Below, in pieces: positions 23,101-31,736 of a stretch of 31,814 bases of DNA. The notes beneath the pieces are model-generated. The model saw only the letters and a list, made by a program, of their open reading frames with translations, was not told the DNA's origin and searched no databases. This DNA is from Reddybacter sp041622675. GTDB taxonomy: Bacteria > Pseudomonadota > Gammaproteobacteria > Pseudomonadales > Porticoccaceae. Location of the stretch: assembly GCA_041622675.1 (NCBI GenBank), contig JBFJYH010000029.1, positions 1-31,814 on the forward strand, written 5' to 3'. A program made the position numbers and the translations under genes. The first letter of the stretch is position 1, and each line of letters opens with the position of its first letter.

Positions 23101-23139
23101 CACCCTAAACCCACGGGCAGGACTAACAGATTTAGGGTG
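23101..23139. promoter_or_regulatory. Perfect 9-bp inverted repeat, possible operator of the flavin reductase–acuI unit
   Basis: CACCCTAAA (23101–23109) and TTTAGGGTG (23131–23139) are exact reverse complements separated by 21 bp. The dyad lies 55–93 bp upstream of the leftward flavin reductase start. Centre-to-centre distance of the arms is 30 bp, close to three helical turns, which suits a dimeric regulator binding one face of the DNA. No T-tract supports a terminator. Confidence 0.45.
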
Positions 23140-23323
23140 TAGCTTAATTTCATTGCCAATTAGCGAGTTAACTGCAAACCGGCGATAATTTTATTGTGTA
23201 TTGGGAGGAGATCTATCCCTTCCCTAGGCCTTTTAATGTATCACAGGGCAGTATCAGTGGTAAGCGCCAAAAGTTTGACATTGCAGTATTAGTCTTTGAC
23301 TAAATGTTCCATTAAATACGTTA

Positions 23324-23959
23324 TTAAGGGTTCGCGAGTATTGCCGGTCTTTCGGCGACCTTTTGGTACCAGGCTTGTAGATTTTTGCAGCTAGTGGGAA
23401 TGTCCTCTTTAATCCATTTGGCAAAGTCACAGGTAACAAATGCCGTGATGTCTGCGATTGAATAAAAGTCGCCGGCGATATAGTCATTAGTGGCCAGGCG
23501 TTGATCGAAGTCGCTGTAAAAGTTGTGTAGGCGCTGGGTGCCGCGCTCGGCTAGTTCAGAGGACTGCTTGTAATTGTGCGGGCCCACGACGGCGCGGTCG
23601 GCAAAGCCCTTTGCTGTGTTGCGAAACACTTCGGCAACGGCTAGTAAACCATTCATGAAAGCCAGGTGCTCCCACATTTCGACGACAGCCTTTGCTTCAG
23701 GTGTTGAGCCCAGTAGCGGCGGGTTGGGGTGAGTCTCTTCGAAGTAACGACAAATGCCGCGAATCTGGCTAATGCAGGTACCGTTATCAAGCTCTAGCAT
23801 AGGAATGTCACAGGCAGGATTTTTGGCCCTATATTGCGGGGACAAGTGTTCGCCGTTGGGCAGATCGACGAGCACCCTCTCAACATCAAGCCCCTTTTCA
23901 GAGAGAAAGATATTGACGCGACGAGGGTTGGGAGCCTTGGGGAAGTCGTATAATTTCAT
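23324..23959 (-). CDS. Glutathione S-transferase family protein
   Basis: The 211-residue product has an N-terminal thioredoxin-like GST domain (about 1–80: MKLYDFPKAPNPRRVNIFLSEKG, NPACDIPMLELDNGTCISQIRGICRYFEE) and an all-helical C-terminal domain. The latter carries the N-cap motif in SIADITAFVTCDFAKW. The catalytic Ser/Tyr of classical GSTs is not obvious, and P10/N11 occupy the region where it is expected, so the reaction may be isomerisation, thiol transfer or binding. ATG 23959 was chosen, with TGGAGA ahead; a longer frame upstream has no homology. Roles could include detoxifying an epoxide or an electrophilic intermediate from the neighbouring pathway. Confidence 0.88.
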   Translation of the reverse strand: MKLYDFPKAPNPRRVNIFLSEKGLDVERVLVDLPNGEHLSPQYRAKNPACDIPMLELDNGTCISQIRGICRYFEETHPNPPLLGSTPEAKAVVEMWEHLAFMNGLLAVAEVFRNTAKGFADRAVVGPHNYKQSSELAERGTQRLHNFYSDFDQRLATNDYIAGDFYSIADITAFVTCDFAKWIKEDIPTSCKNLQAWYQKVAERPAILANP

Positions 23960-24186
23960 TGCTGTTCTCCAGTATGATTTATTAAGTCTTAGTGCAGGGA
24001 GCAAGCTGCGAAGGCTGGGTGCTAGTAGTGTTAGTATAGGCTCGATTGCCTGCAAAACGAACGAATGCCCTTGACCTGCCTCGAATCATATTAGATGAAG
24101 TGTTTTAAAATGCATAGGGTGAGGGAGGAGTACTTTGTCTTCGTCACCTAGATGTAGGCCTACAGAGAAATCAACGGAGTATCGAC

Positions 24187-24939
24187 GTGGCTAAGCGCCT
24201 CACCGACTATCAACGTAAACGCTACACACGCCAACTACTGCTGCCGAGTTTTGGCTTTGATGGGCAAGAGCGGTTAGCGGCGAGCACCGTATTGGTACTA
24301 GGTGTCGGTGGTCTCGGCTGTGCAGCCACACAATATCTTTGCACTGCCGGTGTCGGGCATTTAATTTTAGTCGACGACGATAGCGTTGAGTTGAGTAATT
24401 TACATCGCCAGATCTTGCACGGCGAAGCCGATATTGGCCGCCCCAAAGTCGCGTCGGCCCACGATAGTTTACTGCGATTGAACCCAGCGGCCTCTATCGA
24501 AACAGTGGCGCAGCGATTGGCTGATGCACCACTGCTAGATAGAATAAAAAACTGCCATGCGGTGTTGGATTGCTCCGATAATCTCGATACGCGACGCCAG
24601 CTCAACCGGCTTTGTTTTCAGGCGAAAACCCCACTCGTCTCCGGTGCCGCTATACGTTTTGAAGGCCAGGTCGCAGTTTTTACAATGCAAGAATCAACAG
24701 CGTGTTATCAATGCTTAAGTCAGCGCTTTGGTGAACAGCAGTTGAGCTGTGTGGAGTCGGGTGTATTAGCCCCATTGGTGGGTATTGTCGGTAGCCTGCA
24801 AGCGCTAGAGGCTATCAAATTATTAAGTGGTGCAGGCACCGTGCCGGACGGCAAGCTCATGTTATTTGACGGCGCGTACAGCCAGTGGCAAACCTTCCAG
24901 CTTGAACAATGGACTGCTTGCCCGGTATGTTGTGGCTAG
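24187..24939 (+). CDS. moeB: Molybdopterin-synthase adenylyltransferase MoeB
   Basis: MoeB adenylates the C-terminal glycine of MoaD, allowing its sulfuration for molybdopterin synthesis. The 250 residues show the E1-like nucleotide fold: RYTRQLLLPSFGFDGQERL, the glycine motif GVGGLG (39–44), DDDSVELSNLHRQILH, the catalytic-site D131 in LDCSDNLDTR, and LAPLVGIVGSLQALEAIKLL. Zinc cysteines are C173/C176 and C245/C248. ThiF is the alternative, but the position directly before moeA favours MoeB. The start is GTG 24187 with GGAG ahead. moeA follows after 38 bp. Confidence 0.92.
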   Translation: MAKRLTDYQRKRYTRQLLLPSFGFDGQERLAASTVLVLGVGGLGCAATQYLCTAGVGHLILVDDDSVELSNLHRQILHGEADIGRPKVASAHDSLLRLNPAASIETVAQRLADAPLLDRIKNCHAVLDCSDNLDTRRQLNRLCFQAKTPLVSGAAIRFEGQVAVFTMQESTACYQCLSQRFGEQQLSCVESGVLAPLVGIVGSLQALEAIKLLSGAGTVPDGKLMLFDGAYSQWQTFQLEQWTACPVCCG

Positions 24940-24977
24940 CTGAAGATGAATAAACGGCAGTTATTGAACGGTAACTA

Positions 24978-26291
24978 GTGAGCGAACAGCGACGATACCC
25001 CTTTATGAAGACGCAAAAGCAGAACCGAGATCAGTCACCTAAACCCCAGCCATTACTCAGCCTCGACCAAGCGCGATCGCATATGTTGGCAGCACTTAAA
25101 GGTGAACGTATTGCTGGCCACGCTAATGGTGGAGACAAAGTACAACTAGCTGGCTTAACGGGTCGTATTTTAGCTGCCGATGTCGTTTCGCCAATAAATG
25201 CACCACCGGCTGATAATTCTGCCATGGATGGTTACGCATTTAACTTCGCTGCGCTGGGCGATAATAACGCTGACAACGCCGTGTTTACAGTGGCGGGTAA
25301 GGCTCTGGCAGGGGAGCCTTTTGTCGGCCGTGTACAGGCTGGTCAGTGCCTTCGTATTATGACTGGGGCCGAAGTTCCCCAGGGCTGTGATACCGTCGTG
25401 ATGCAGGAAAATGTCACAGTAGACGGTGAAACGATTACCCTTAAAAAGATACCCTATCCCCAGGCCAATGTGCGCTATGCCGGAGAAGATATTAAAAAAG
25501 GCGAAACCTTATTCCGGGCCGGTCATCGCCTTGGCCCCGTCGATATTGGTCTTCTGGCGACGATGGGTATTGCCGCGGCGACAGTGCACCCGCGCTTAAA
25601 AGTGGCGGTGTTTGCCAATGGCAGTGAATTGCGCCCCCCGGGTGAGATGTTAGCTGCCGGTGAGATTTATGACAGCAACCGGTTTTTCTTAAAGGCGATG
25701 CTAGAACGCCTAGGTTGTGAGGTGATTGATATTGGCGTTATTCCCGATGATCTTGAGCAGTTGCGCGGCGCATTTATCAAGGCCGATGCCTCAGCCGATG
25801 CGGTTATCACCTGCGGTGGCGCTTCGGTCGGTGAGGCCGATTATACTCGCCAACTATTGCTCGAGCAGGGTGATGTCGGTTTTTGGAAAGTCGCCATTAA
25901 ACCGGGCAAACCCTTTATGTTTGGCCAACTGGCGAACAGTACCTTTTTTGGCTTGCCGGGTAACCCTATGTCTGCGCTGGTGACTTTTTATCAATTAGTG
26001 TTGCCGGCACTACAAGAAATGCAGGGCCTTGAAACGGCGCCGACCTTAGCGCTTTTGGCACGAGCCAGTTGCGATATACGACGCAATCGTAACCGACTTG
26101 AATTTTTACGCGCTCGCTTAACGACAGACAGCGACGGCGAGCTGCTTGTCACCCCAGATAAACAACAAAGCTCCGGTGCGCTGAGCTCTTTTGCGCGCAG
26201 TAATTGTTTTATTTTATTAGAAGCTGGGGAAGAGCTACTAAAGCAAGGTGAAAAAGTGAAGGTGCAGCTTTTCGATGGGATTTTACGTTAA
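24978..26291 (+). CDS. moeA: Molybdopterin molybdenumtransferase MoeA
   Basis: MoeA inserts molybdate into adenylated molybdopterin to give Mo-MPT. The 437 residues cover all four domains: the active-site segment APPADNSAMDGYAF, RIMTGAEVPQGCDTVVMQE and RYAGEDIKKGETLF. VAVFANGSELRPPGE and GEIYDSNRFFLKAMLERLG follow. The MogA-like domain has AVITCGGASVGEADY, AIKPGKPFMFG and GLPGNPMSALVTF, and a C-terminal barrel completes the protein. The start is uncertain: GTG 24978 (weak site) or ATG 25005 (no clear site); the region before LLSLDQARSHML is not conserved. It is probably co-transcribed with moeB. Confidence 0.93.
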   Translation: MSEQRRYPFMKTQKQNRDQSPKPQPLLSLDQARSHMLAALKGERIAGHANGGDKVQLAGLTGRILAADVVSPINAPPADNSAMDGYAFNFAALGDNNADNAVFTVAGKALAGEPFVGRVQAGQCLRIMTGAEVPQGCDTVVMQENVTVDGETITLKKIPYPQANVRYAGEDIKKGETLFRAGHRLGPVDIGLLATMGIAAATVHPRLKVAVFANGSELRPPGEMLAAGEIYDSNRFFLKAMLERLGCEVIDIGVIPDDLEQLRGAFIKADASADAVITCGGASVGEADYTRQLLLEQGDVGFWKVAIKPGKPFMFGQLANSTFFGLPGNPMSALVTFYQLVLPALQEMQGLETAPTLALLARASCDIRRNRNRLEFLRARLTTDSDGELLVTPDKQQSSGALSSFARSNCFILLEAGEELLKQGEKVKVQLFDGILR

Positions 26292-26507
26292 AGACTTTAG
26301 CTCGCCAGATTCTATTTCAATTTCCTAAAATTTTATTGCAATATACGGGGGTTAAACCCTGTGGTTAAAAAATATTATTTGATAGAAAAATAAAAATTAA
26401 TCCAAAAATAAAATAAAATAAATATCGAAAATAATAAAACGCCTATTATCTTTGAAAAATATAACTATAACAGCCGCAATAGCGGAATTTAATCATTGGG
26501 GGTTGCA
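26292..26507. other. Very AT-rich intergenic segment before the first CoA-transferase
   Basis: By direct count positions 26361–26460 contain only about 15 G/C in 100 bases, far below the flanking genes. The segment is rich in A-tracts and TAAAA units. A clear promoter was not picked out, because many TATAAT-like words are possible in such DNA. A small CCGC-AATA-GCGG hairpin lies at about 26474–26485. No gene is supported. Confidence 0.5.
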
Positions 26508-27746
26508 ATGGCTAAGAAAAGGAAACACCTGCTAGATGGAATTACTGTGCTCGATTTAACTCAGCATGTCGCTGGGCCTTCCTGTACACGAATGATGGCC
26601 GAGATGGGTGCAGAAATTATTAAGGTTGAACTGGCACCCTACGGTGAGCAAATTCGCAATATGGGCTATCAGAAAGGTGGTAGAGGTATTTATTTTTTGC
26701 AGCAAAATCGCGGAAAAAAAAGTCTGTGTGTTGATGCAAAAACGCAAGAGGGAAAAAAAATACTTCACGGTTTGATCAGAAAGGTCGACGTGTTGATTGA
26801 AAATTTTGCTCCGGGTGTGATTGGCCGTCTGGGTTGTGGTTGGGAGGAGGTCCATGCCCTAAACCCAGAATGCATCATGTGTTCAATTTCTACGTTTGGC
26901 CAAACGGGGCCCTTGTCAGAATTGCCAGGCTTTGACTATATCGGCCAAAGTTATGCCGGCATTACCGGTTTAATTGGCGACCCCGATAAAGCACCGAGCA
27001 TACCGGCAGCAGCACTGGGTGACACCATGACCGGCGCCCACGCACTGGCGGCAATTAACGCCGCGCTATTTCACCGTGCCATGGGCGGCGAAGCAGAGTT
27101 TATTGATGTCACCTTGCTCGATAGTTATTTTCACTGCCACGAGATGTATGTGGGCTATTACAGTGCCAGCGAGGGCAAACTGGCACCTAAACGCCCTGGT
27201 TCACATCATCGGCTCGGTTGCCCAATGGGCGTTTTTACCGGTAAAGACGGCTATATCACCATTATCGCCACGCCGCCCCAGTGGGAGCGCATGTGCGATG
27301 TCATGGAAATGCCCGAACTAAAAACCGACCCGCGTTTTGCTGACCCCAATGACAGAATTCGCCGTCGTCGCGAATTAATTCCCATAATTGAACAATGGTT
27401 GCAAAGCCAAGACAGTGATGCGGAGGCAATTGCTAAACTGGAGGCCGCAAGAATTCCCGTAGCGCCGGTGCTGAGTGTGCCCGAGGCGATGGAGCATCCC
27501 CATCTGGTGGAGCGCGGCACCGTGCGCACCGTCACTCAACGCGGCGCAGGCACGTTTAAAATGCCCGGCATGCCCTTGCGTTTTGCGGGCTACCCTGATG
27601 AGAACGAACTAGAGGCGCCCTATAAGGGTGAGCACAATAGCGAGATACTGGAAAAATACCTCGACTATTCCCCTCAACAAATCGCAGATTTAACGGCCTG
27701 CGGTGTTCTGGTGGATGAAGATATTCCCTCCGCTTCCAGCCAATAA
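26508..27746 (+). CDS. CaiB/BaiF (class III) CoA-transferase, first copy
   Basis: Class III CoA-transferases move CoA between acids via an aspartyl-CoA intermediate. The 412-residue protein has the family pattern: LLDGITVLDLTQHVAGPSCT near the N-terminus, MGAEIIKVE, QQNRGKKSLCVD, VLIENFAPGV and SISTFGQTGPLSELPGFDY. The catalytic aspartate is expected at D172 (ALGDTMTGAHALAAI). HPHLVERGTVRTV and GMPLRFAGYPDENELEAPYKGEHN lie near the C-terminus. Length is normal for a single-domain member. ATG 26508 has GGGGG ahead. It is closely similar to the gene at 29477–30700. It probably activates a carboxylic acid for the nearby catabolic genes; the acid cannot be named from sequence. Confidence 0.92.
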   Translation: MAKKRKHLLDGITVLDLTQHVAGPSCTRMMAEMGAEIIKVELAPYGEQIRNMGYQKGGRGIYFLQQNRGKKSLCVDAKTQEGKKILHGLIRKVDVLIENFAPGVIGRLGCGWEEVHALNPECIMCSISTFGQTGPLSELPGFDYIGQSYAGITGLIGDPDKAPSIPAAALGDTMTGAHALAAINAALFHRAMGGEAEFIDVTLLDSYFHCHEMYVGYYSASEGKLAPKRPGSHHRLGCPMGVFTGKDGYITIIATPPQWERMCDVMEMPELKTDPRFADPNDRIRRRRELIPIIEQWLQSQDSDAEAIAKLEAARIPVAPVLSVPEAMEHPHLVERGTVRTVTQRGAGTFKMPGMPLRFAGYPDENELEAPYKGEHNSEILEKYLDYSPQQIADLTACGVLVDEDIPSASSQ

Positions 27747-27875
27747 GCGGCGAAAGCTCTTAAAAACGCATAGAGTGATGGGAGTTTCAAGACCATAGCT
27801 GCATTTGTTCAGGTGGTAGATAATGTCTCTAGTGTTTAACCTTTGGCGCTATCCACGACTATCGACAGGTAAGCT

Positions 27876-29360
27876 ATGACTATTTTTGATACCACAACGC
27901 TACAGGCCTCTTATCGCCAACTTGGCGAGCAGTTTTCTACGGATCAGCTACCCACACCAGTAGCCAATCCTGCGCTGATTCGCGTTAATTCGGCACTGGC
28001 CGAACAGTTAAACTTATCGCTGGACGAGCTAGAAAGCCATGAGAATCTGCAAATATTTGCCGGTAATTTGGTGCCGCACAACAGCCAACCCATTGCCACC
28101 GCGTATGCCGCCCACCAATTTGGTGGCTGGAACCCGCAATTAGGTGATGGCCGAGCGGTGTTACTCGGCGAGGTGATAGCGAAAGATGGCCTGCGCTACG
28201 ATGTTCAGTTAAAGGGTGGTGGGCAAACACCCTATTCGCGGCGGGGCGATGGTCGTTCGGCACTCGGCCCGGTACTGCGCGAGTATCTGGTCAGCGAAGC
28301 GATGGCCGCCCTGGGCGTGCCCACTACTCGCGCCCTGGCTGCGGTAACGACAGGCGAACAAGTGGTGCGTGAATCTTTTCTACCGGGCGGGATATTAACC
28401 CGTGTCGCCAGTAGTCATATTCGTATTGGCACCTTCCAGTTTTTTTCGGCACAAGGCGATATCGAGTCTGTTAAAGCACTGGCCGATTATGTGATCGACA
28501 GACACTATCCCCGGGCGGGCGACAGCAGTGAGCCTTACAGCGAATTGCTCAACCGTGTGATTGCGGCTCAGGCCCGCTTGATTGCCCAGTGGATGGCTAT
28601 TGGCTTTATTCATGGAGTGATGAATACCGACAATATGCTGGTCTGCGGCGAGACCGTCGATTACGGCCCCTGTGCCTTTATGGATGCCTATAACCCACAA
28701 AAAGTATTCAGCTCTATCGATACCCACGGGCGCTATGCTTATGCCAGACAGCCCGAAATTGCGCACTGGAACCTCAGTTGGCTGGCCCAGGCTTTATTGC
28801 CGTTAATGGCAGAAGAAGAGGCTGAGGCGATTCAAAAAGCACAAACGGCACTGAATAAATTTTCAACAATATTCACTGAAAGATATCAAAGCCTGATGGC
28901 GGCCAAGTTAGGTTTCGCGACACCGAATGCAAGTGTTGGGCAATTGTTGACTTCGCTTTTAGAGATCATGGCCATGCAGGGCTGTGACTACACGCTGACT
29001 TTTCGCGCCTTGACGGACCAACTCGCCCCGCAAGGAGCGAATGATGTGCTGGGCGAGCTTTACCCTCTACCTGAATCATTACAGGCTTGGTTGAAAGAGT
29101 GGCTGGATATGTTGGCAAAAGAAAATATTGACCATGCTCTGGCCTATCAATTAATGGCCAATAAAAACCCGGCGTTTATTCCCCGCAATCATCAAATCGA
29201 GGCCGCCATAAATGAGGCGACCCGCGATCATAATTTTAAGCGCTTTCACCAACTGGTTGGTGTGCTGGCAAAACCTTTTGTCTACTGCGCAGCAAATGCC
29301 GAATTTGCACGGCCACCAAGGGAGGACGAAGAAGTGTTAGCTACTTTTTGTGGCACATGA
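27876..29360 (+). CDS. selO: Protein adenylyltransferase SelO (YdiU)
   Basis: SelO is a pseudokinase-fold enzyme that transfers AMP from ATP to Ser, Thr or Tyr of target proteins, with a role in redox homeostasis. The 494 residues include YAAHQFGGWNPQLGDGRA, the ATP-binding LKGGGQTPYSRRGDGRSALG and REYLVSEAMAALGVPTTRAL. The catalytic HGVMNTDNML (about 246–255) is followed by DYGPCAFMDAYNP (the metal aspartate), then NPAFIPRNH. The C-terminus is TFCGT, with cysteine where vertebrate SelO carries selenocysteine. Length fits the bacterial family. AGGT precedes the ATG. It lies between two paralogous CoA-transferase genes, an arrangement with no obvious functional link. Confidence 0.94.
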   Translation: MTIFDTTTLQASYRQLGEQFSTDQLPTPVANPALIRVNSALAEQLNLSLDELESHENLQIFAGNLVPHNSQPIATAYAAHQFGGWNPQLGDGRAVLLGEVIAKDGLRYDVQLKGGGQTPYSRRGDGRSALGPVLREYLVSEAMAALGVPTTRALAAVTTGEQVVRESFLPGGILTRVASSHIRIGTFQFFSAQGDIESVKALADYVIDRHYPRAGDSSEPYSELLNRVIAAQARLIAQWMAIGFIHGVMNTDNMLVCGETVDYGPCAFMDAYNPQKVFSSIDTHGRYAYARQPEIAHWNLSWLAQALLPLMAEEEAEAIQKAQTALNKFSTIFTERYQSLMAAKLGFATPNASVGQLLTSLLEIMAMQGCDYTLTFRALTDQLAPQGANDVLGELYPLPESLQAWLKEWLDMLAKENIDHALAYQLMANKNPAFIPRNHQIEAAINEATRDHNFKRFHQLVGVLAKPFVYCAANAEFARPPREDEEVLATFCGT

Positions 29361-29476
29361 TGTTTTTATAGGCGCGTATTGTTGATAACAGTATTACTCA
29401 GAGCCTCAACAAACAATTAACCATTAAATGCCTTGCTACGCTCCACAACAATAATTAGACATTCAAGGATTGTGAT

Positions 29477-30700
29477 ATGACGGTTAAACATATTCTAAAA
29501 AATTGCACGGTTTTAGACTTTACTCATGCCCTTGCCGGCCCCACGACAACCCGCTTAATGGCTGAAATGGGTGCCGATATAATCAAGGTTGAGCTTGCGC
29601 CTCTGGGCGATATGAGCCGTACCATTCCCTATATTGAAAAAGATCGAAGCGCTTATTTTGTTCAGCAAAACCGGGGTAAAAAAAGCTTGTGTCTCGATAT
29701 TCGTGAGGCTGAATCAATCCGTATTTTGAAAAAGCTCATTGCTCAGGCCGATGTGTTAATTGAGAATTTCACCCCAGGTGTCATTGCCGATATGGGTCTA
29801 GGTTGGGAGGTGGCAAAAGAAATTAATTCCGAGTTAATTTATTGTTCTATTTCTGCTTTTGGGCAAACCGGGCCTCTCGCCCATTTACCGGGTTTTGACT
29901 ATATGGGGCAGGCCTATTCGGGCGTCACCAGTTTGATTGGTGATCCGAATGACGCGCCAATGATGCCGATGATTTCTATGGGTGATGTGAATACCGGGGT
30001 GCACGCATTGGCGGCGATTAACGGCGCCTTGTTTTACCGTGGCCAGGGTGGTGGAGGCCAGTTTATAGATTGCTCGCTACTCGATAGCTATTTTCATTGC
30101 CACGACTTTAATGTTCAGCTCTACAGCAATACCAACGGCGAGGCGCAACCCACGCGCAATGGCCGCCACCACTATGCCGTTGCACCGGATGGGATTTTTA
30201 AGGGGCGCGACTCTTACATGTTTGTTATTGCCCTGTCCCCCAAGCAATGGCAGTCACTGTGCGAGGTAATGGGTCGTAGTGACTTAATTAATGATAAGCG
30301 CTATGCAAACTATGCTGATCGGGCCGCGCGGATCGATGAAATAATTGAGCTGATAGAAGGCTGGATTGTCTCCATGCCCAGTGACGACGCCGCGCGGCAG
30401 GCTCTCGAAGCAGCTCACGTGCCAGTGGCGCCCGTGTTAACACCCGCTGAGGCCATAAACCATCCCCATCTTATTGAGCGCGGCACGGTGCGCACTGTTT
30501 CAGACCGTGGTCTGGGAGAGTTTCAAATTCCCGGTATGCCACTGCGTTTTTCAGAATTTCCCGACAGCTTGACTCTTGAGGCACCTTATTTGGGCGAGCA
30601 CAATGAAAGTGTCTTGCGCGAACGTCTGGGGATGAGTGAGGAAGAAATCGCTCAGCTAGTGGCAAATAAAGTACTGCGTGCAGAAGTTATTCCTGAATGA
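29477..30700 (+). CDS. CaiB/BaiF (class III) CoA-transferase, second copy
   Basis: This 407-residue protein is a clear paralog of the one at 26508–27746. It shares blocks such as AEMGADIIKVELAPLGD, QQNRGKKSLCLD, DVLIENFTPGVI, CSISAFGQTGPL, PGFDYMGQAYSGVTSLIGDP and LLDSYFHCHDF. The catalytic aspartate is expected at D170 (SMGDVNTGVHALAAI). The two copies differ most just after VELAP (DMSRTIPYIEKDRS versus EQIRNMGYQKGGRG) and around residues 215–240, where acyl-group contacts may lie. That suggests related but different acids. AAGGATTGTGAT precedes the ATG. It ends 316 bp before the YebC-family gene. Confidence 0.92.
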   Translation: MTVKHILKNCTVLDFTHALAGPTTTRLMAEMGADIIKVELAPLGDMSRTIPYIEKDRSAYFVQQNRGKKSLCLDIREAESIRILKKLIAQADVLIENFTPGVIADMGLGWEVAKEINSELIYCSISAFGQTGPLAHLPGFDYMGQAYSGVTSLIGDPNDAPMMPMISMGDVNTGVHALAAINGALFYRGQGGGGQFIDCSLLDSYFHCHDFNVQLYSNTNGEAQPTRNGRHHYAVAPDGIFKGRDSYMFVIALSPKQWQSLCEVMGRSDLINDKRYANYADRAARIDEIIELIEGWIVSMPSDDAARQALEAAHVPVAPVLTPAEAINHPHLIERGTVRTVSDRGLGEFQIPGMPLRFSEFPDSLTLEAPYLGEHNESVLRERLGMSEEEIAQLVANKVLRAEVIPE

Positions 30701-31016
30701 GCACAATGGTGAGTACACATACACCACCCTAAATAATTAGTATGGGTAGTGAGACAGCAGAGCTAGACACTTACACATAACCACGAATAATAAAGCGCCC
30801 ACTCAGCGGGGGAGGCTGTGTAGGGAGGGGCCGCAAGGTTGCACAGTCGCTCTATGACATGATTTTACTGTGGCTGTGGCTGTGGAGTGTTTCAATAGGT
30901 CTTGCTCTGCCTTAGTTTTCAGTTAAAGCTACTGAAAAAACCGTAATATTTCCCTCAACAGCCGCTTACCCGTAAAATTGCTAGTTTTACGATGATGGAT
31001 AGGGAGTAGTAGCGAT
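30701..31016 (+). other. Structured intergenic region before the YebC-family gene
   Basis: No gene is supported in these 316 bp. Contents, left to right: CACCACCC-N14-GGGTAGTG (30722–30751), a near-dyad containing the CACCCTAAA word. Then a possible hairpin 30814–30848 with a GCAA tetraloop, and CTGTGG three times in tandem (30868–30885). Two inverted repeats follow: TTTTCAGT-N7-ACTGAAAA (30916–30938) and CGTAAAA-N7-TTTTACG (30971–30991). The density of dyads suggests a long leader or control region for the gene at 31017. Confidence 0.45.
30971..30991. promoter_or_regulatory. Perfect 7-bp inverted repeat upstream of the YebC-family start
   Basis: CGTAAAA (30971–30977) and TTTTACG (30985–30991) are exact reverse complements separated by 7 bp, ending 25 bp before the ATG. 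It could be an operator or a small mRNA hairpin. It is too AT-rich and lacks the T-run for a terminator. Confidence 0.35.
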
Positions 31017-31736
31017 ATGGGCAGAGCGTATCAGAACCGCAAAGAATCGATGGCCAAAACCTCTGATATGAAGGCCAAGGTGTATAGCCGCTACGGTCGC
31101 GAAATTTATGTCAGTGCTAAATCCGGTGGCACCGACCCCGACGGCAATTTAACCCTGCGCGGCTTAATCGACCGAGCTAAAAAAGATCAAGTCCCCAGCC
31201 ACGTTATTGAAAAGGCCATTGAAAAAGCCAAGGGCGGTGCCGGTGAAGACTTTTCACCCGCACGCTATGAGGGTTACGGCCCCGGCGGCAGTATAGCCAT
31301 TATTGAATGCCTCACCGACAACCCCAACCGTACCTTCGGCGATGTGCGCCAGGCCTTTACTAAAACAAAATGTAAAATTGGCACTCAGGGCAGTGTCAGC
31401 CACATGTTTGATCACCTGGCCATTTTTGTTTTCAAGTTCGATGATGAAGACGCCATTCTCGAAGCCCTGATGGAAGCCGACGTAGACGTCAGCGATATCG
31501 AAAATGAAGACGGAAAAATATCTGTCTTCACCGCCAACAATGACTACTTCAAAGCAAAACAAACCCTGCTAGATTACTGTGGTGAGATTGACTTTGACGT
31601 CGACGAAATACAATTTATCCCCCACGACTACAGCTCAGTGAGCGGCGATGATGTCGCCCTGTTTGAACGCTTCTTAGAAATGCTCGACGAGTTGGACGAC
31701 GTACAACGGGTCTTCCACAACATTGAATTGCCCTAG
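31017..31736 (+). CDS. yeeN: YebC/PmpR family DNA-binding/translation factor, YeeN subtype
   Basis: The 239 residues match the YebC/PmpR (TACO1) family: MGRAYQNRKESMAKTSDMKA at the start, RGLIDRAKKDQVPSHVIEKAIEKAKGG, RYEGYGPGGSIAIIECLTDN, RTFGDVRQAFTK and GSVSHMFDHLAIFVF, then a C-terminal acidic region ending DDVQRVFHNIELP. The opening MGRAYQNRK rather than the MAGHSKW of YebC, and the GREIYVSAKSGG segment, place it with the E. coli YeeN subgroup. The family has been described as transcription regulators and more recently as aids to translation through proline stretches; the role of the YeeN subgroup is less clear. GGGAG lies before the ATG. Its leader region is unusually rich in dyads. Confidence 0.93.
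   Translation: MGRAYQNRKESMAKTSDMKAKVYSRYGREIYVSAKSGGTDPDGNLTLRGLIDRAKKDQVPSHVIEKAIEKAKGGAGEDFSPARYEGYGPGGSIAIIECLTDNPNRTFGDVRQAFTKTKCKIGTQGSVSHMFDHLAIFVFKFDDEDAILEALMEADVDVSDIENEDGKISVFTANNDYFKAKQTLLDYCGEIDFDVDEIQFIPHDYSSVSGDDVALFERFLEMLDELDDVQRVFHNIELP

Noticed and set aside
30868..30885. CTGTGG tandem triplet as a CRISPR or minisatellite
   Set aside because: Only three 6-bp units with no spacers; too short to be more than a chance microsatellite.
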